Assembly: GCF_000931465.1 (NCBI RefSeq)
Contig: NZ_CP010892.1
Span: 2,232,001 to 2,296,000, forward strand
Direction: 5' to 3'
Source of the DNA: Pseudomonas sp. MRSN 12121
Lineage (GTDB): Bacteria; Pseudomonadota; Gammaproteobacteria; Pseudomonadales; Pseudomonadaceae
Length of the DNA stretch: 64,000 bases
Position 1 is the stretch's first letter; the number at the start of each line of letters is the position of its first letter. This document shows positions 1-8,941 of the stretch, piece by piece. The notes beneath the pieces were generated by a model. That model was given only the letters and a program-made list of their open reading frames with translations, ran no database searches and was not told where the DNA came from. The position numbers and the translations under genes are program-made.

Positions 1-2
1 AA

Positions 3-323
3 ATAGTAGAGCATATTCTTTCCTCCCAGGAAAAGAGACCGGTATTCAGCTATTCAGATTTTATCAATGTTCTGGGTGGTGAGTGCTCAATTGAGCAGGT
101 TCAACTGTGCTTGAATTTTCTAAAGTCGACGCCGATTAACCTTATCGAGCAGTGTTATCGGTACGTTGATGAGGACGTGATTTATGATGTTTCTGTGGAG
201 GAACTTCAAGCAGCATTTATGAACGGATCCCTTAATATTGAGGATAGGGGGTATCCGGATCGAGATTATCAGTCAAAAGTTTATGTTGTTTTTGTAGCGG
301 ATAAAGCGGTGGTCGAGGGATGA
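3..323 (+). CDS. Cassette A gene 1, unknown protein, 5' end off the window
   Basis: The frame is open from the left edge to the TGA at 321-323, giving 106 visible residues. The TTG at 111 is only an internal codon, since the upstream codons continue without a stop. Its TGA overlaps the ATG of the next gene (ATGA at 320-323), so the two are translationally coupled. The visible part is acidic and looks like mixed helix and strand, with Phe/Tyr/Asp-rich stretches and a hydrophobic strand near the end. I recognise no family. The DNA is visibly AT-rich compared with the phage genes beside it, a sign of separate acquisition. It could be a sensor, inhibitor or specificity partner of the nuclease-like product encoded downstream; this is inference from coupling only. 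Confidence 0.75.
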   Translation: MVEHILSSQEKRPVFSYSDFINVLGGECSIEQVQLCLNFLKSTPINLIEQCYRYVDEDVIYDVSVEELQAAFMNGSLNIEDRGYPDRDYQSKVYVVFVADKAVVEG

Positions 324-955
324 ATCCAACTATCGCCGATATTTTGAGTCTACCTGATGAGAACCCGGTTAAACAGGCTCTTCTGAGCGCAGGAATTGGC
401 TGCTTATATGATGATTTTTGTAACAGAGTGGAATCAGCTATTTTAGAGGGGATTATTCATTTTGAAGATAACAAGCCTTATTTTAAAGGGCTGGGTGAGG
501 ATGCATTAACTGTTACCTTGGCATTTGGTCTAAAAATGAAAGGTTTTACCGCTGATCATGATAATTACAGAAATGGGCATTGTGACCTGGTTGTGAAGGA
601 AGGTTTTTATGAGTGGCATGGAGAGGCTAAGTTGGATACCGGGCCAGGCTATGTAATGGAAGGATTTCGTCAGCTATGCGACAGATATTCGCCAGGTGGA
701 CCTAATAGTCATCGTGGTGGTTTGATAATTTATACAAAAAAACGTGATAAGCTAAAAATATTAAAGACGTGGGCTGCTCGGATTGTGAAAGATTATGAAG
801 TTGCTGTGAGTTTTTCAGATATTTGTAAGCATACGCTAACAACTAAAAGTGTTCATAAGCATACTGCTAGTGGTCTCGATTATAAAATTAGGCATCTCCC
901 TATTAGTTTTTATCATAAGCCTTCAGATAAGAGTGCAAGAAATAGGAAGTCCTGA
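320..955 (+). CDS. Cassette A gene 2, PD-(D/E)XK-like nuclease fold protein
   Basis: 211 aa with no transmembrane segment. Residues 60-104 carry the order expected of the PD-(D/E)XK nuclease superfamily: a helix with Glu60, a strand with Asp89 (GHCDLVV), then Glu102-Ala-Lys104 (WHGEAK), followed by a helix with Gln118 and Tyr123 and a hydrophobic strand near 134-139. The motif spacing is plausible, but fold assignment by eye is not proof. Translation is coupled to the upstream gene through an ATGA overlap. The gene is AT-rich and ends 22 nt before the stop of late gene D, which comes from the other direction. A nuclease in a prophage accessory slot suggests anti-phage or restriction-like activity. 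An alternative is a transposon- or recombination-associated nuclease. Confidence 0.7.
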   Translation: MNPTIADILSLPDENPVKQALLSAGIGCLYDDFCNRVESAILEGIIHFEDNKPYFKGLGEDALTVTLAFGLKMKGFTADHDNYRNGHCDLVVKEGFYEWHGEAKLDTGPGYVMEGFRQLCDRYSPGGPNSHRGGLIIYTKKRDKLKILKTWAARIVKDYEVAVSFSDICKHTLTTKSVHKHTASGLDYKIRHLPISFYHKPSDKSARNRKS

Positions 956-977
956 AAATTAGAAATCAATTATCGTG

Positions 978-2246
978 TTAATGATAAATGCTTTTTAGTC
1001 TTTGCCATTCTCGGTCAACAGCTCGTTTCGCTGTTTTCTCACTGGCATAAAGCCACTTCAGCCGTCTCGGCTCTGCCTGATCCCCCGCAGTAACAGTCTT
1101 TTCTTTACCGGTTTTCTGGTCGCGGTAATACGCGATGATCCCCGTGTAATCGCCCTTGCTCTCTTCCGCCAGATCTTCAACGTTGTCCTCCGGCAATTTG
1201 CTCTCCAGCTCTAGGCTGACGGTATAGCCGCCGTCCGGGCTCAGGTTATGCTGCACGTTGCCGCCGTACCAGATGATCTCGTCGATTTCCGCTTTAACGC
1301 CCTGGAGCGTGTAGGTCAGTTCTGGGATTAGATCCGGCCGGCCCATCGCGAGCGTGTAGCTGAGCGTGGCACTGCCGCGTTGCAGGCGTCGAAACTCGGC
1401 CCTTGCAGCCCTCAGCGCTGACTGCTGGTCGCTGTAGGTATGACGCAGGTCTTTGAGGTTCTCGCCGCCGCCGGCAATCGCTTCCTGTTTCTTGGCGCTG
1501 TGCACGTCGTAGAAATACGCGCGCACGCCGTCGTAGCTGTCGCGATCCGCCTGCAGGTAGCGGTGTTGATCGCCGTCGGCGCGTGTGAGGGTAATGTGGG
1601 GCAGGGGAAGCCCACTGGCGGTCTTGCCGCCGCCTGCAGGGATGCACAGCAAACACCCTGCCTTCACGCTGGCCACCGCATCGAATTCTTCGCCCAGGCG
1701 CGTGATCAGGTTGGCGTCCGATTCGTTGGCCTGGTCGAGCTGCAGGATCGGCAACGCACCGAGCGCGCCGGCCACGGTCGAGGTGAGGTTGTTTCCCATG
1801 GCGATATCGCCCATGACTTTACCCAGTGTGGTGTTGCTCCAGCTGCGCTCGCGCTTGGTCTTCAGCCCTTTGCGCAGGTCTGCTGATCGAGCGCGGATGC
1901 TGAGTACATCTGGCGCGCCGCTGTGCTCTGTCTCGTCGACGGTGTAGGTGCCCTTGTCCACCAGGCCGGTGTCGCTCCAGCCCAACCACAAGCGAAGTAT
2001 TGCGCCCTTTGGCGGTATCGACAGCATGCCGTCATGGTCGCTCAATGTGATCGTGAGCTGGTCTGCCTCGACGCCACGGTTGTCGGTTAGATCCAGGTTC
2101 ATCAGCCGCGGGCTCACCTTCATGGCGATATCGTTGCCGTCCACCGTGAGACGGAAGGCCGGAACAGGATAGGCGGCATCCCGAACGAAGCGTTCCGCCG
2201 TATCCACGAGGTAACCGGTGACGTTGGACAGCGCGGCCTCTATCAC
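978..2246 (-). CDS. D: P2 gpD-like late control / tail protein
   Basis: 422 aa, the size of P2 gpD. In contractile-tailed phages this family forms the hub that joins the tail tube to the spike; the name late control D is historical. The N-terminal half is rich in beta-strands, and the middle includes the glycine-rich segment typical of the family. The start ATG overlaps the stop of U (2243-2246), so it is the last gene of the FI-FII-E-T-U-D late operon. It ends 22 nt from the end of the convergent cassette A. P2 order and length make the call secure. Confidence 0.93.
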   Translation of the reverse strand: MIEAALSNVTGYLVDTAERFVRDAAYPVPAFRLTVDGNDIAMKVSPRLMNLDLTDNRGVEADQLTITLSDHDGMLSIPPKGAILRLWLGWSDTGLVDKGTYTVDETEHSGAPDVLSIRARSADLRKGLKTKRERSWSNTTLGKVMGDIAMGNNLTSTVAGALGALPILQLDQANESDANLITRLGEEFDAVASVKAGCLLCIPAGGGKTASGLPLPHITLTRADGDQHRYLQADRDSYDGVRAYFYDVHSAKKQEAIAGGGENLKDLRHTYSDQQSALRAARAEFRRLQRGSATLSYTLAMGRPDLIPELTYTLQGVKAEIDEIIWYGGNVQHNLSPDGGYTVSLELESKLPEDNVEDLAEESKGDYTGIIAYYRDQKTGKEKTVTAGDQAEPRRLKWLYASEKTAKRAVDREWQRLKSIYH

Positions 2247-2683
2247 AGCAGCCCCCGGAGAATATTGAGCCCGGTGCTGGTAGCCGCGCCGAGCAGGTCG
2301 ATACGGTCGTCATCGGTACGCTTGAGCGTAAGGGTGAACTCAATGCGCCGTGGCGTGCCGTCTCTAAAGAACACAGTTTTGGTCTCGCTCAGGCTCTCGA
2401 TCACCCACAGCCCGTATATCCGACCGGTGCCCTCGACCATCGGCCAGGCCTTGCCGGTGTTCGCCATAAGCCGCAATGCATCCAGGCTGAGCACGCTGCC
2501 GGCCAGCTCGGGCAGGATGATGCCGGGGAGGGTAATAGTATCGTCGCCACGGCCGACAAATTGCAGCGCGGGTGGTGCACCGACGCGGCTGTTGCTGGCA
2601 TGGCGCCAATTGGTTTGGCGCTGCAGCTTTTGGTAAGCGAGGGTCGATAGGCTGAACACGAACATGCCGAGGCTGAGCATCAT
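2243..2683 (-). CDS. U: P2 gpU-like tail terminator protein
   Basis: 146 aa. The N-terminus (MMLSLGMFVFSL) and the later GIILPELAG segment are typical of the gpU family, which caps the tail tube. The gene overlaps D by 4 nt and starts 5 nt downstream of the stop of T. All neighbours are in P2 order. Antisense and alternative-frame reading frames across this segment look like shadows. Confidence 0.92.
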   Translation of the reverse strand: MMLSLGMFVFSLSTLAYQKLQRQTNWRHASNSRVGAPPALQFVGRGDDTITLPGIILPELAGSVLSLDALRLMANTGKAWPMVEGTGRIYGLWVIESLSETKTVFFRDGTPRRIEFTLTLKRTDDDRIDLLGAATSTGLNILRGLL

Positions 2684-2688
2684 GGTGA

Positions 2689-5600
2689 TTAATCCCGGTC
2701 CGATAACTTGCTGCGCTGACGGGCGCGTTTCTCGTTTTCAATCTTGTTGAGCATGGCGCGCAAGCTTTTCTCCATGGTTTGCATGTCCATGCCAGGCGCA
2801 GCAGCGATAGTGATTTGGTAGGTGTCGTGACTGTCGTAAACCGTCGATGTGCCCGCGCTGCTGATCGGTGGGCGATCATCGACAGCCAACGCCGGCATGG
2901 CTGTTGCGCTTAGCGCCAGAGTGCCGGCGGCGGTCAATTGTTTGCTCATGCTCGACAAGGCGTTGAGCGGCCCTTTCTGCCCGCCCTCCAGGCCCTTTGT
3001 CAGCCCTTCCATGGTAAAGCCGCCCAGTTCCGCAAACACGCGGGACGGGCTGTGGATGCCTAGTTTTTCCTTGAACCAACCGATGCTGGAGTCACCGATG
3101 GAGCTGATAGCACCCTTCACGGCGCCGAGCCCTGCGGTCAAACCGTTGACCAGGCCGTTAACGATCATGCCGCCGAACTCGGTGAATTTCCCAGGCAGCT
3201 CTACGCCGAAGTAATTCATCACTCCGGCGAACGCCTGGTAGAACAAGCCGAGCGGACTAAAGTTGGTGATCAATTGCAGGATGCCGGCCAGGCCCTGGTC
3301 GAAGCTGGCTTTGATGGTGGTCCACACGTTGACTGCGCCGGTTGCGATAGAGCTGATGCTCTGCAGCAGGGTCATGATCATGTTGCCGATGGCCGCGCCA
3401 AATCGCTGGCCCATCGACTGCGCTGCACCGCCGACGTCTTCCACCGGTTTCAGCAGGTCGGTGAACCAACCGATCAATCCACTGATGCCGGAGGAGATCA
3501 TGCTGAACAACGGGCGGACAATGCTGCCAAGCAGGCGCAACGCGAAACCGATAACCGGAATGGAGTAGGCGGCTTTCGCCAGGCTGATCAGCAGCCCGCC
3601 GAACTTGCCAAACCCGGCAAGGACCGGCTGCAGGGCGTCAGTGAGCCCCTGCCAGAAGCCGAGGAAGAACCCTTTAATCGGCTTCCAGTATTTGTAAATC
3701 AGCGCTGCAATGGCGACCAGGCCAGCGACAGCGGCGATCAGCCACCCGACCGGTGTAGCAAGTATGGCTGCGCCTACCGCGCTAATTGCGCCGCCGAGCA
3801 TTGGCAATACGCTGACCGCAGCAATCCGCGCGGAGCTGACTAGCGTCGGGATAACGCTCATCATGCCGCCAGCGGCACGACTGGCTGTGACCGTCTTCCA
3901 GATTCGGCCCATCCGGCCGACCTCGGTACCGGCGCCGGCGGCAGCAATACGGGTGCCGATCAACTGAGCTTTGATGCTGCCCAAGCGAATGCCAAACAGC
4001 GCCATTCCGTACCGCAGCACTGCGAAGGGGCCGAGCATGCTTGCCATGGTCAACGCCAACGTACCGAACACCAGAGCCGCCGCTGCTACGGCGGCGACAA
4101 CTTTGACCAAGCCCGCGGCCAGCTTCGGATTTTCCCGTGCCCAGGTGCCTACCCTGTTTGCGATTTCACCGGCTGTATTGATCAGGTCTTTCAAGTCGGG
4201 GGCAACTGCTGCACCGAATTCAGCCATGGCGTTGGTGAAGCTACCCTCAGCGGCTTCCATGACGTTGGTGAGGGTGCCGAGCTGTTCGTTAACGCGGGTG
4301 CGCAGATCCGCCTGGACTCTCAGCTTTTCTTGAATTTCCTGATAGCCGGCCAGCCCCTTGTTCATCATGGTGTTCAAGGTGGTCATTGTTTCAGCGTCGT
4401 CGCCAAAGAGCTTACTGATGACGGCTGTACGGTCGGTATCGTTCAGAACCTTCAGCTTTTCGACTTGCGCGTACAGGTTCTCCAGGCCAGCAAAGTTGCC
4501 TTTGTCATCCGTGAATTTGAGAGAGACGCCCTTGTTCGCGCCTGCTGCGATGCTGTTGGCTTTATCGACTTTGTCTTGATTCAACCCTGCCTGGAAAATT
4601 TTACGAAAAGCGTTACCCGCTGAGCTGCCGTCCATGCTGGCCTGGTCCATCATGATGAGCAGTGGTGCGAGTTCTTTAGCTGCATCAATGCCCGACTTCT
4701 TGATGACATCCATGACAGGTGAGATTTTGCTGAAGCCCTGAATCATGTTGCTTGGATCCATACCTGCATAGAAGCCGCGCTGGATGGTGTCCATGAGCCC
4801 CATCATGTCTTTTTCAGTGGTCCGCGTGGCGTCCTGCATTTTGGCTGCAAACTCAGCCGCCTGAGTGGCTTCCATCTTCATTTGCACGCCGAGATATGCT
4901 GCTGCCTCCCCGGTGCCGCCCAGGATGCTTTGGGCACTGATGCCCTGCCGTCGAAGCATCGTCATCATGTTCTGGAAGTCGGCCGTGGTACCTGGCAGCC
5001 GGTCGCCGAGCTTGGTGGCCAGGTCCGTGATCTTCTGGAAGTCGACGGAAACCTTGCCGGTGTCGTCCATCATCGACACCTTGAGCTGCGTGGCAGAGTC
5101 CTCATTCGGTGCAAAGGCTTTGATTGCCGACACCACGGGCCGGCTGGCGGCGTACCCCACGCCAAGACCGGCAGCACCAGACACAGCAACACTACCGGCC
5201 AAACTCTGGGTTTTATCGTAGGTGGCACGCGCTTTCGCAAGGTTGTCCTGCTTGCGCTTCAACGCATCCAGGTGGTCCATCTGCAATTTCATGGCTTGGG
5301 TGGCGGTGTCGATATCGCGCTTGAGCTTCAGCTCGTGTGCACCCAGGGCATTGGTGCTGATGCCGGCGTTTTTGAGCTGCATGCCGAGGTTGCCGAGTTT
5401 TACTTGCTGCTGGCCGTACTGCTCGCCCAAGCGTTTCGACTCGGCGGTGTGCTGTTTCAGCAGCGCGAGCTGGTCCTTGAACGGAGTTTCCAGGCGGCGG
5501 ATCTCATCGCGCAGACTGGCATGGCCCGCACGACTGGTGCGCAACTGCGCGTTGTTCAGGGTGAACCGTTCAGCCAGGGTCTTTTCCTTGGCTGCGAGCT

Positions 5601-6126
5601 GGTCCAGCTGGGTTTTGCGCTCCCGCTGGGCGGCTGTGAGGCGCGTGTATTCGTCATGCTGCGCTCGGGTCAGGGCATTGCCCTTCTGCATCACGGCATT
5701 GAGCGCGGCGATCTGGCTGGCGGATTGGCGGTGTTCGTCGCTCATCAACCCCAGGGCATTGCGCGTCCCGGTGAGTTCGCGCTTGAGGTCGGTCTGACTG
5801 GTTTTGAGCGCGTCAACCTTCTGCCGGGACTTGTCGAACAGCGCCTGGGTCGGTGCGAGCTGCTGCCGGACTTTGGCCGTCTCGCGGGCGAGTTCGCCTA
5901 CCTTGGTGTTGTTGGCGGCGAGCGCCTCGGATGTTGCGCGAGTTGCGGCCTGCAGTTCACGCCAGGCGCTGACGTCGCGTTGCTGGGTGTTGAGTTCTTT
6001 CAGGCGGTCACGAGCGGCTTTGAGGGCGCGGGCTGTTTCCTTGCTGCCGCCCGTGATTTTGTTCAGGGGACCTGTGGCCTTATCAATGGCGCTGAGCAGC
6101 ACCTGAAGTCTCAGATCATTCCCCAT
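2689..6126 (-). CDS. T: Tail tape measure protein (P2 gpT-like)
   Basis: 1145 aa. Residues 1-300 are almost entirely charged heptad-like helix, as expected of a protein stretched inside the tail. Residues of about 320-620 form the phage tape-measure core domain. Hydrophobic helices follow at about 680-830, probably the parts released into the host membrane. The GIHSPSRVF motif near the C-terminus is common in tape-measure proteins. The length sets the tail length. The ATG at 6126 overlaps the end of the gpE-prime frame, so T is coupled to the frameshifted chaperone gene before it. Long antisense frames run across this gene but have no support. Confidence 0.95.
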   Translation of the reverse strand: MGNDLRLQVLLSAIDKATGPLNKITGGSKETARALKAARDRLKELNTQQRDVSAWRELQAATRATSEALAANNTKVGELARETAKVRQQLAPTQALFDKSRQKVDALKTSQTDLKRELTGTRNALGLMSDEHRQSASQIAALNAVMQKGNALTRAQHDEYTRLTAAQRERKTQLDQLAAKEKTLAERFTLNNAQLRTSRAGHASLRDEIRRLETPFKDQLALLKQHTAESKRLGEQYGQQQVKLGNLGMQLKNAGISTNALGAHELKLKRDIDTATQAMKLQMDHLDALKRKQDNLAKARATYDKTQSLAGSVAVSGAAGLGVGYAASRPVVSAIKAFAPNEDSATQLKVSMMDDTGKVSVDFQKITDLATKLGDRLPGTTADFQNMMTMLRRQGISAQSILGGTGEAAAYLGVQMKMEATQAAEFAAKMQDATRTTEKDMMGLMDTIQRGFYAGMDPSNMIQGFSKISPVMDVIKKSGIDAAKELAPLLIMMDQASMDGSSAGNAFRKIFQAGLNQDKVDKANSIAAGANKGVSLKFTDDKGNFAGLENLYAQVEKLKVLNDTDRTAVISKLFGDDAETMTTLNTMMNKGLAGYQEIQEKLRVQADLRTRVNEQLGTLTNVMEAAEGSFTNAMAEFGAAVAPDLKDLINTAGEIANRVGTWARENPKLAAGLVKVVAAVAAAALVFGTLALTMASMLGPFAVLRYGMALFGIRLGSIKAQLIGTRIAAAGAGTEVGRMGRIWKTVTASRAAGGMMSVIPTLVSSARIAAVSVLPMLGGAISAVGAAILATPVGWLIAAVAGLVAIAALIYKYWKPIKGFFLGFWQGLTDALQPVLAGFGKFGGLLISLAKAAYSIPVIGFALRLLGSIVRPLFSMISSGISGLIGWFTDLLKPVEDVGGAAQSMGQRFGAAIGNMIMTLLQSISSIATGAVNVWTTIKASFDQGLAGILQLITNFSPLGLFYQAFAGVMNYFGVELPGKFTEFGGMIVNGLVNGLTAGLGAVKGAISSIGDSSIGWFKEKLGIHSPSRVFAELGGFTMEGLTKGLEGGQKGPLNALSSMSKQLTAAGTLALSATAMPALAVDDRPPISSAGTSTVYDSHDTYQITIAAAPGMDMQTMEKSLRAMLNKIENEKRARQRSKLSDRD

Positions 6127-6235
6127 CGTTGGAACTCCGCACCCTGGCGCGCTCGCGCCAGTCCATCAGGTCTTGCAGGCCCAACCGATCCATATCAGCC
6201 GGTGCCCAGTGAAAAACCACAGCCAGATCGGCCAT
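6116..6235 (-). CDS. gpE-prime, frameshifted tail assembly chaperone extension (GpE family)
   Basis: A 39-aa frame, MADLAVVFHWAPADMDRL onward, ending in a TGA that overlaps the first codons of T. This is the P2 GpE-family segment, with the conserved FHW and a tryptophan in DWRERAR. In P2 it is made mainly as the C-terminal extension of gpE by -1 frameshifting. Here the -1 frame after the slippery site at 6286-6292 stays open through 17 codons into this ATG, so the predicted E/E-prime fusion is 154 aa. It may also be translated alone from the ATG at 6235. Confidence 0.88.
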   Translation of the reverse strand: MADLAVVFHWAPADMDRLGLQDLMDWRERARVRSSNDGE

Positions 6236-6243
6236 AGCGTCCT

Positions 6244-6579
6244 CTACGCGACGAGGGATGCATCCGTCATCGCCGACTTCTGCAACAAAAAACCAGAGAT
6301 CTTGCTGCTCAGGGCCAGCAGGTCGGCCGGGTCCATGCCGGCGACTTCCACGGCGGTGATGCTCGGCGAGCTGATGCGGGGCAGAACCTTGATGAGACTG
6401 CCGACGTCCATTTGCAGCAGCTCCACCAGACTCACGCCGCGCAACTCGCCGGAGTTCGGCTTGCGCAGGGTGATGCTGTCAACGCTGGTGGTGCCGCGAC
6501 GGATTGGCGTGTCGAGGTTGACGGTGTTGTTGTCAGCCAGCTGCTGCACGTCGGGCTGTTCGGTGGTTTCGTTCTTCAT
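6244..6579 (-). CDS. E: gpE tail assembly chaperone
   Basis: 111 aa, acidic and soluble, of the P2 gpE / tail assembly chaperone type. It lies between the tube protein FII and the tape measure T, where tail chaperones are always found. The frame contains T TTT TTG at its 3' end (6292 to 6286), used in P2 for a -1 shift into E-prime. The unshifted product ends at the TAG at 6244. The ratio of short and fused products normally controls tape-measure packaging. Confidence 0.92.
   Translation of the reverse strand: MKNETTEQPDVQQLADNNTVNLDTPIRRGTTSVDSITLRKPNSGELRGVSLVELLQMDVGSLIKVLPRISSPSITAVEVAGMDPADLLALSSKISGFLLQKSAMTDASLVA
6286..6292 (-). other. Programmed -1 ribosomal frameshift site, T TTT TTG
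   Basis: On the minus strand the gpE codons read GGT TTT TTG TTG. The heptamer T TTT TTG is in the correct phase for tandem -1 slippage and is the same slippery sequence described for the P2 E gene. After slippage the frame reads GTT GCA GAA GTC and stays open to the gpE-prime stop at 6116. I checked the phase against the gpE start at 6579. Confidence 0.88.
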
Positions 6580-6627
6580 GGGAGTTGCTCCTGGTGATTA
6601 AAGGGTGAGGCTCGATTGAGGGGTAGC

Positions 6628-7143
6628 TCAGATGCCCATGGCAGTGCGGTGTTTCTCCAGCATGTCCACGCCGTTGACCTTCTCGACGAAGTTGAGCAGG
6701 TCGATTTCGATGATTTCTTCGCCGTCCACGGTCAGCTTGTAGTAGCTGCAGGTGGTGGTCATGGAGTGCTCGGTGTCCTCACCGGGCTGGGCGTCACCCA
6801 TCTCGATGGTTTCGTGTCGGCCACGGACGACCACTTCCACGTTGCTGACTTCGTTGGTGTCGTCTTGCTGGTAAGGGCCAGAGAAGCGCAGGGCTACGCT
6901 GTTAGCACTGACGGCGCCGAACTGGCGCAGAGAGATCAGATCGAGGCCGCCTGTCTTCCATTCGAACTGGATGCCGTCGTCGGACATGCCCAGGTCAGCT
7001 TTGACCGGGCCATTCATGCCGCCGCCGCGATAGGCTTCCATCTTTCGACCGAGGGAGGGCAGGGTGAGGGACTTCACCAAGCCGAGGTAGCTGTTGCCGT
7101 CATTGAACAGGTTGAGGTTTTTGAGCTTGCGAGGCATTGCCAT
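6628..7143 (-). CDS. FII: Major tail tube protein (P2 gpFII-like)
   Basis: 171 aa, the typical gpFII length. It starts MAMPRKLKNLNLFNDG and contains the family's G-GM-GP-K segment near residues 40-50. It polymerises into the inner tube of the contractile tail. It lies 57 nt downstream of the sheath gene and upstream of E, as in P2. Confidence 0.95.
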   Translation of the reverse strand: MAMPRKLKNLNLFNDGNSYLGLVKSLTLPSLGRKMEAYRGGGMNGPVKADLGMSDDGIQFEWKTGGLDLISLRQFGAVSANSVALRFSGPYQQDDTNEVSNVEVVVRGRHETIEMGDAQPGEDTEHSMTTTCSYYKLTVDGEEIIEIDLLNFVEKVNGVDMLEKHRTAMGI

Positions 7144-7200
7144 GGCGGTGATCTCCGGGATACGGGTTCAGGGTGAACTCCCCTCGCGGGGAGGCCCGGT

Positions 7201-8370
7201 TTAGCTGTTGATGCCCTTGGCGAAGTCGATCAGGTAACGGTCGGTGATTCGCTGGCGGAAGGTGAGGTCTTCAAGCGGTGGCACGGGGGTGTAGTCGTAA
7301 TCCACCCAGAGCTTGCCGGCCTTGAGGGTGTCTTTGGTGTTGATGTCGTCCGGGTACCAGCAGCTGCCGCCGATCAGGTAGCCCTGTGACTTCATCTCGC
7401 GCATCTTGGCGCTTACGCCTTCGACCAGGTCGCGTACCAGGGAGGCGTGCATAGGGCGGTCAACTGCCCACATGTGCGCTTCGCCCATGGTGTCCGCGAG
7501 GATCTGCGCGGTGCGGGTGTAGTTTTCGAAGGCGAACAACGGGTCGTCGCTGCAGGTGCGGCTACCCCAGAAGCGGAAGCCGTTGGAGTTGATCAGGGTG
7601 GTGACGTCGTTACTGTTGAGGTAGTTGGCATCGGTGGCCGGGTTTTGCAGATCCCAGAACACGTCGGCGCTGATACCGGTGACGCCGCTGACGGCCACGT
7701 TGGACAGGGTCTTGTGCCAGCCTGTCTCCTGATCGATCTTGGCGCGCAGGCCCAGCGCACGGGCTACTGCCGAGGCGGTGGTGGTCTTGTTGGTGACGGT
7801 GTCCCAGTTCTGGAAGTCCGGCCAGATCACCATCATCTCGCGGGCGCCGAAGTTCTCGCGGTAGGCGACTACCTCTTCCTTGGTTTTGCAGCCCCAGGCG
7901 CTGACGTAGGCAAAGGCGCGAAGGTCTTTGGCAATGGCACCGAGGGCGGTGGCCACCGGCAAACTGTCCAGGCCAGGCACGCCGAGAATGCGCGGTGCCA
8001 TGCCCACGCGGGACTTGGCGGCGAGCAGGGCTTTCATGCCGGTGTACTGGCCGGTCGGTGTGGTGCCGCCGATCAGGGCGCTGGTGGTGGCCGCTTCGTC
8101 GGCGCCTTCCTTGACCCGTACCACGATGACGTAGGGCTTGGTCTGGTCGGCGATGCCTTGCAGGCTTGCTGCCAGGGTGCCCTTTACGCCGGCCTTGCCG
8201 ACGGCGGTTTGCACGTTGGTGAGCAGGACGGGCGTGTCCAGAGGGAAAACGAGTGGGTCCGCATCTTCAGCCGTGCAAACCATGCCGATAACTGCGGTGG
8301 GAATAGTGCGAATGGGGCGGGTGCCGTCGTTGAGTTCGATGACCCGCACGCCGTGGAGATAATCGGCCAT
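7201..8370 (-). CDS. FI: Tail sheath protein (P2 gpFI-like)
   Basis: 389 aa, starting MADYLHGVRVIEL, the usual opening of the FI sheath family. It contains the conserved C-terminal handshake region near DLTFRQRITDRYL. It is the contractile outer tube and the first gene of the FETUD-type operon. The late-activator dyad at 8446-8466 is centred 86 nt upstream of the start. Confidence 0.96.
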   Translation of the reverse strand: MADYLHGVRVIELNDGTRPIRTIPTAVIGMVCTAEDADPLVFPLDTPVLLTNVQTAVGKAGVKGTLAASLQGIADQTKPYVIVVRVKEGADEAATTSALIGGTTPTGQYTGMKALLAAKSRVGMAPRILGVPGLDSLPVATALGAIAKDLRAFAYVSAWGCKTKEEVVAYRENFGAREMMVIWPDFQNWDTVTNKTTTASAVARALGLRAKIDQETGWHKTLSNVAVSGVTGISADVFWDLQNPATDANYLNSNDVTTLINSNGFRFWGSRTCSDDPLFAFENYTRTAQILADTMGEAHMWAVDRPMHASLVRDLVEGVSAKMREMKSQGYLIGGSCWYPDDINTKDTLKAGKLWVDYDYTPVPPLEDLTFRQRITDRYLIDFAKGINS

Positions 8371-8445
8371 GGGTTATGCCTGCGCTGTGATGGAATGACA
8401 GTGCAGAGGTTGCCGCGCGCGCGCCGCATCGGCGAGCGCATGAGG

Positions 8446-8466
8446 TTGTAGGGGAAGGAGCTACAG
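8446..8466 (-). promoter_or_regulatory. Candidate Ogr/Delta-type late activator site before FI
   Basis: TTGTAG-N9-CTACAG, a near-perfect dyad. The same motif with the same 9-nt spacing occurs before V (12989) and between O and P (20727). P2-like late promoters have no good -35 and use an activator bound near -55 at a TGT...ACA dyad, which fits the position and shape here. The protein itself is not in the window. Confidence 0.72.
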
Positions 8467-8477
8467 GGCACAGATAG

Positions 8478-8500
8478 AAAAAAGCGCCCCGAAGGACGCT
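8478..8500 (-). terminator. Rho-independent terminator after the V-to-G operon
   Basis: On the minus strand an AGCGTCC stem, TTCG tetraloop and GGGCGCT stem are followed by six T. The stem begins inside the TAG stop of the tail fibre assembly gene and ends 11 nt before the late dyad of FI, so operon end and next promoter are packed together. Confidence 0.8.
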
Positions 8501-8930
8501 ATTGAGTTTGCTCAGCCAGCCACGGTGGTGCTGCCGGCCTGTGATCAATGAGGGGAAACTCCCCGGATTCGGGCCAGTTGCGGAGCGCGCGGCGGTACGC
8601 CTGAAGTTCGCTGTACTGCCTGGCAGCCAATGTGGCTTCTGAGCCTTCTTCCTGTTCGTCGCGATGGCGTGCCACGACACCATCCGTTTCAGATAGGCGC
8701 TGATCCCGCCAAGCGCGTTCAACAGCAGCCAATACCTCATCACTGGGCGGCGGTGGGTCAACCAGCACTGGGAGACCGTCATCACGCCAGGTAATAATCT
8801 TGCCTTCCGACTCCCCCGCGAGCAGCTCTGCGTGATACTCAGCAGAGATCTCTATCGCATCGTCAGGAATCAGGCTGACCCCGTGGATCTCGGCATCGTA
8901 AAAGCCGCGAGTAGATTTTGATGCAAACAT
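8499..8930 (-). CDS. G: Tail fibre assembly protein (gpG-like)
   Basis: 143 aa from the ATG at 8930, chosen because AAGGAG lies 7 nt upstream; the longer frame to 8963 has no such site. It contains a short proline run (DPPPP) followed by a helical, charged C-terminal half, as in phage tail fibre assembly chaperones. It directly follows the fibre gene, whose stop lies inside its ribosome-binding region. It presumably helps fold the fibre upstream. It is the last gene of the V-W-J-I-H-G operon. Confidence 0.82.
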   Translation of the reverse strand: MFASKSTRGFYDAEIHGVSLIPDDAIEISAEYHAELLAGESEGKIITWRDDGLPVLVDPPPPSDEVLAAVERAWRDQRLSETDGVVARHRDEQEEGSEATLAARQYSELQAYRRALRNWPESGEFPLIDHRPAAPPWLAEQTQ

Positions 8931-8941
8931 AGATTTTCTCC

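Noticed and set aside
4882..6237. 451-aa open frame antisense to the tape measure gene
   Set aside because: No ribosome-binding site or domains; a shadow of gene T.
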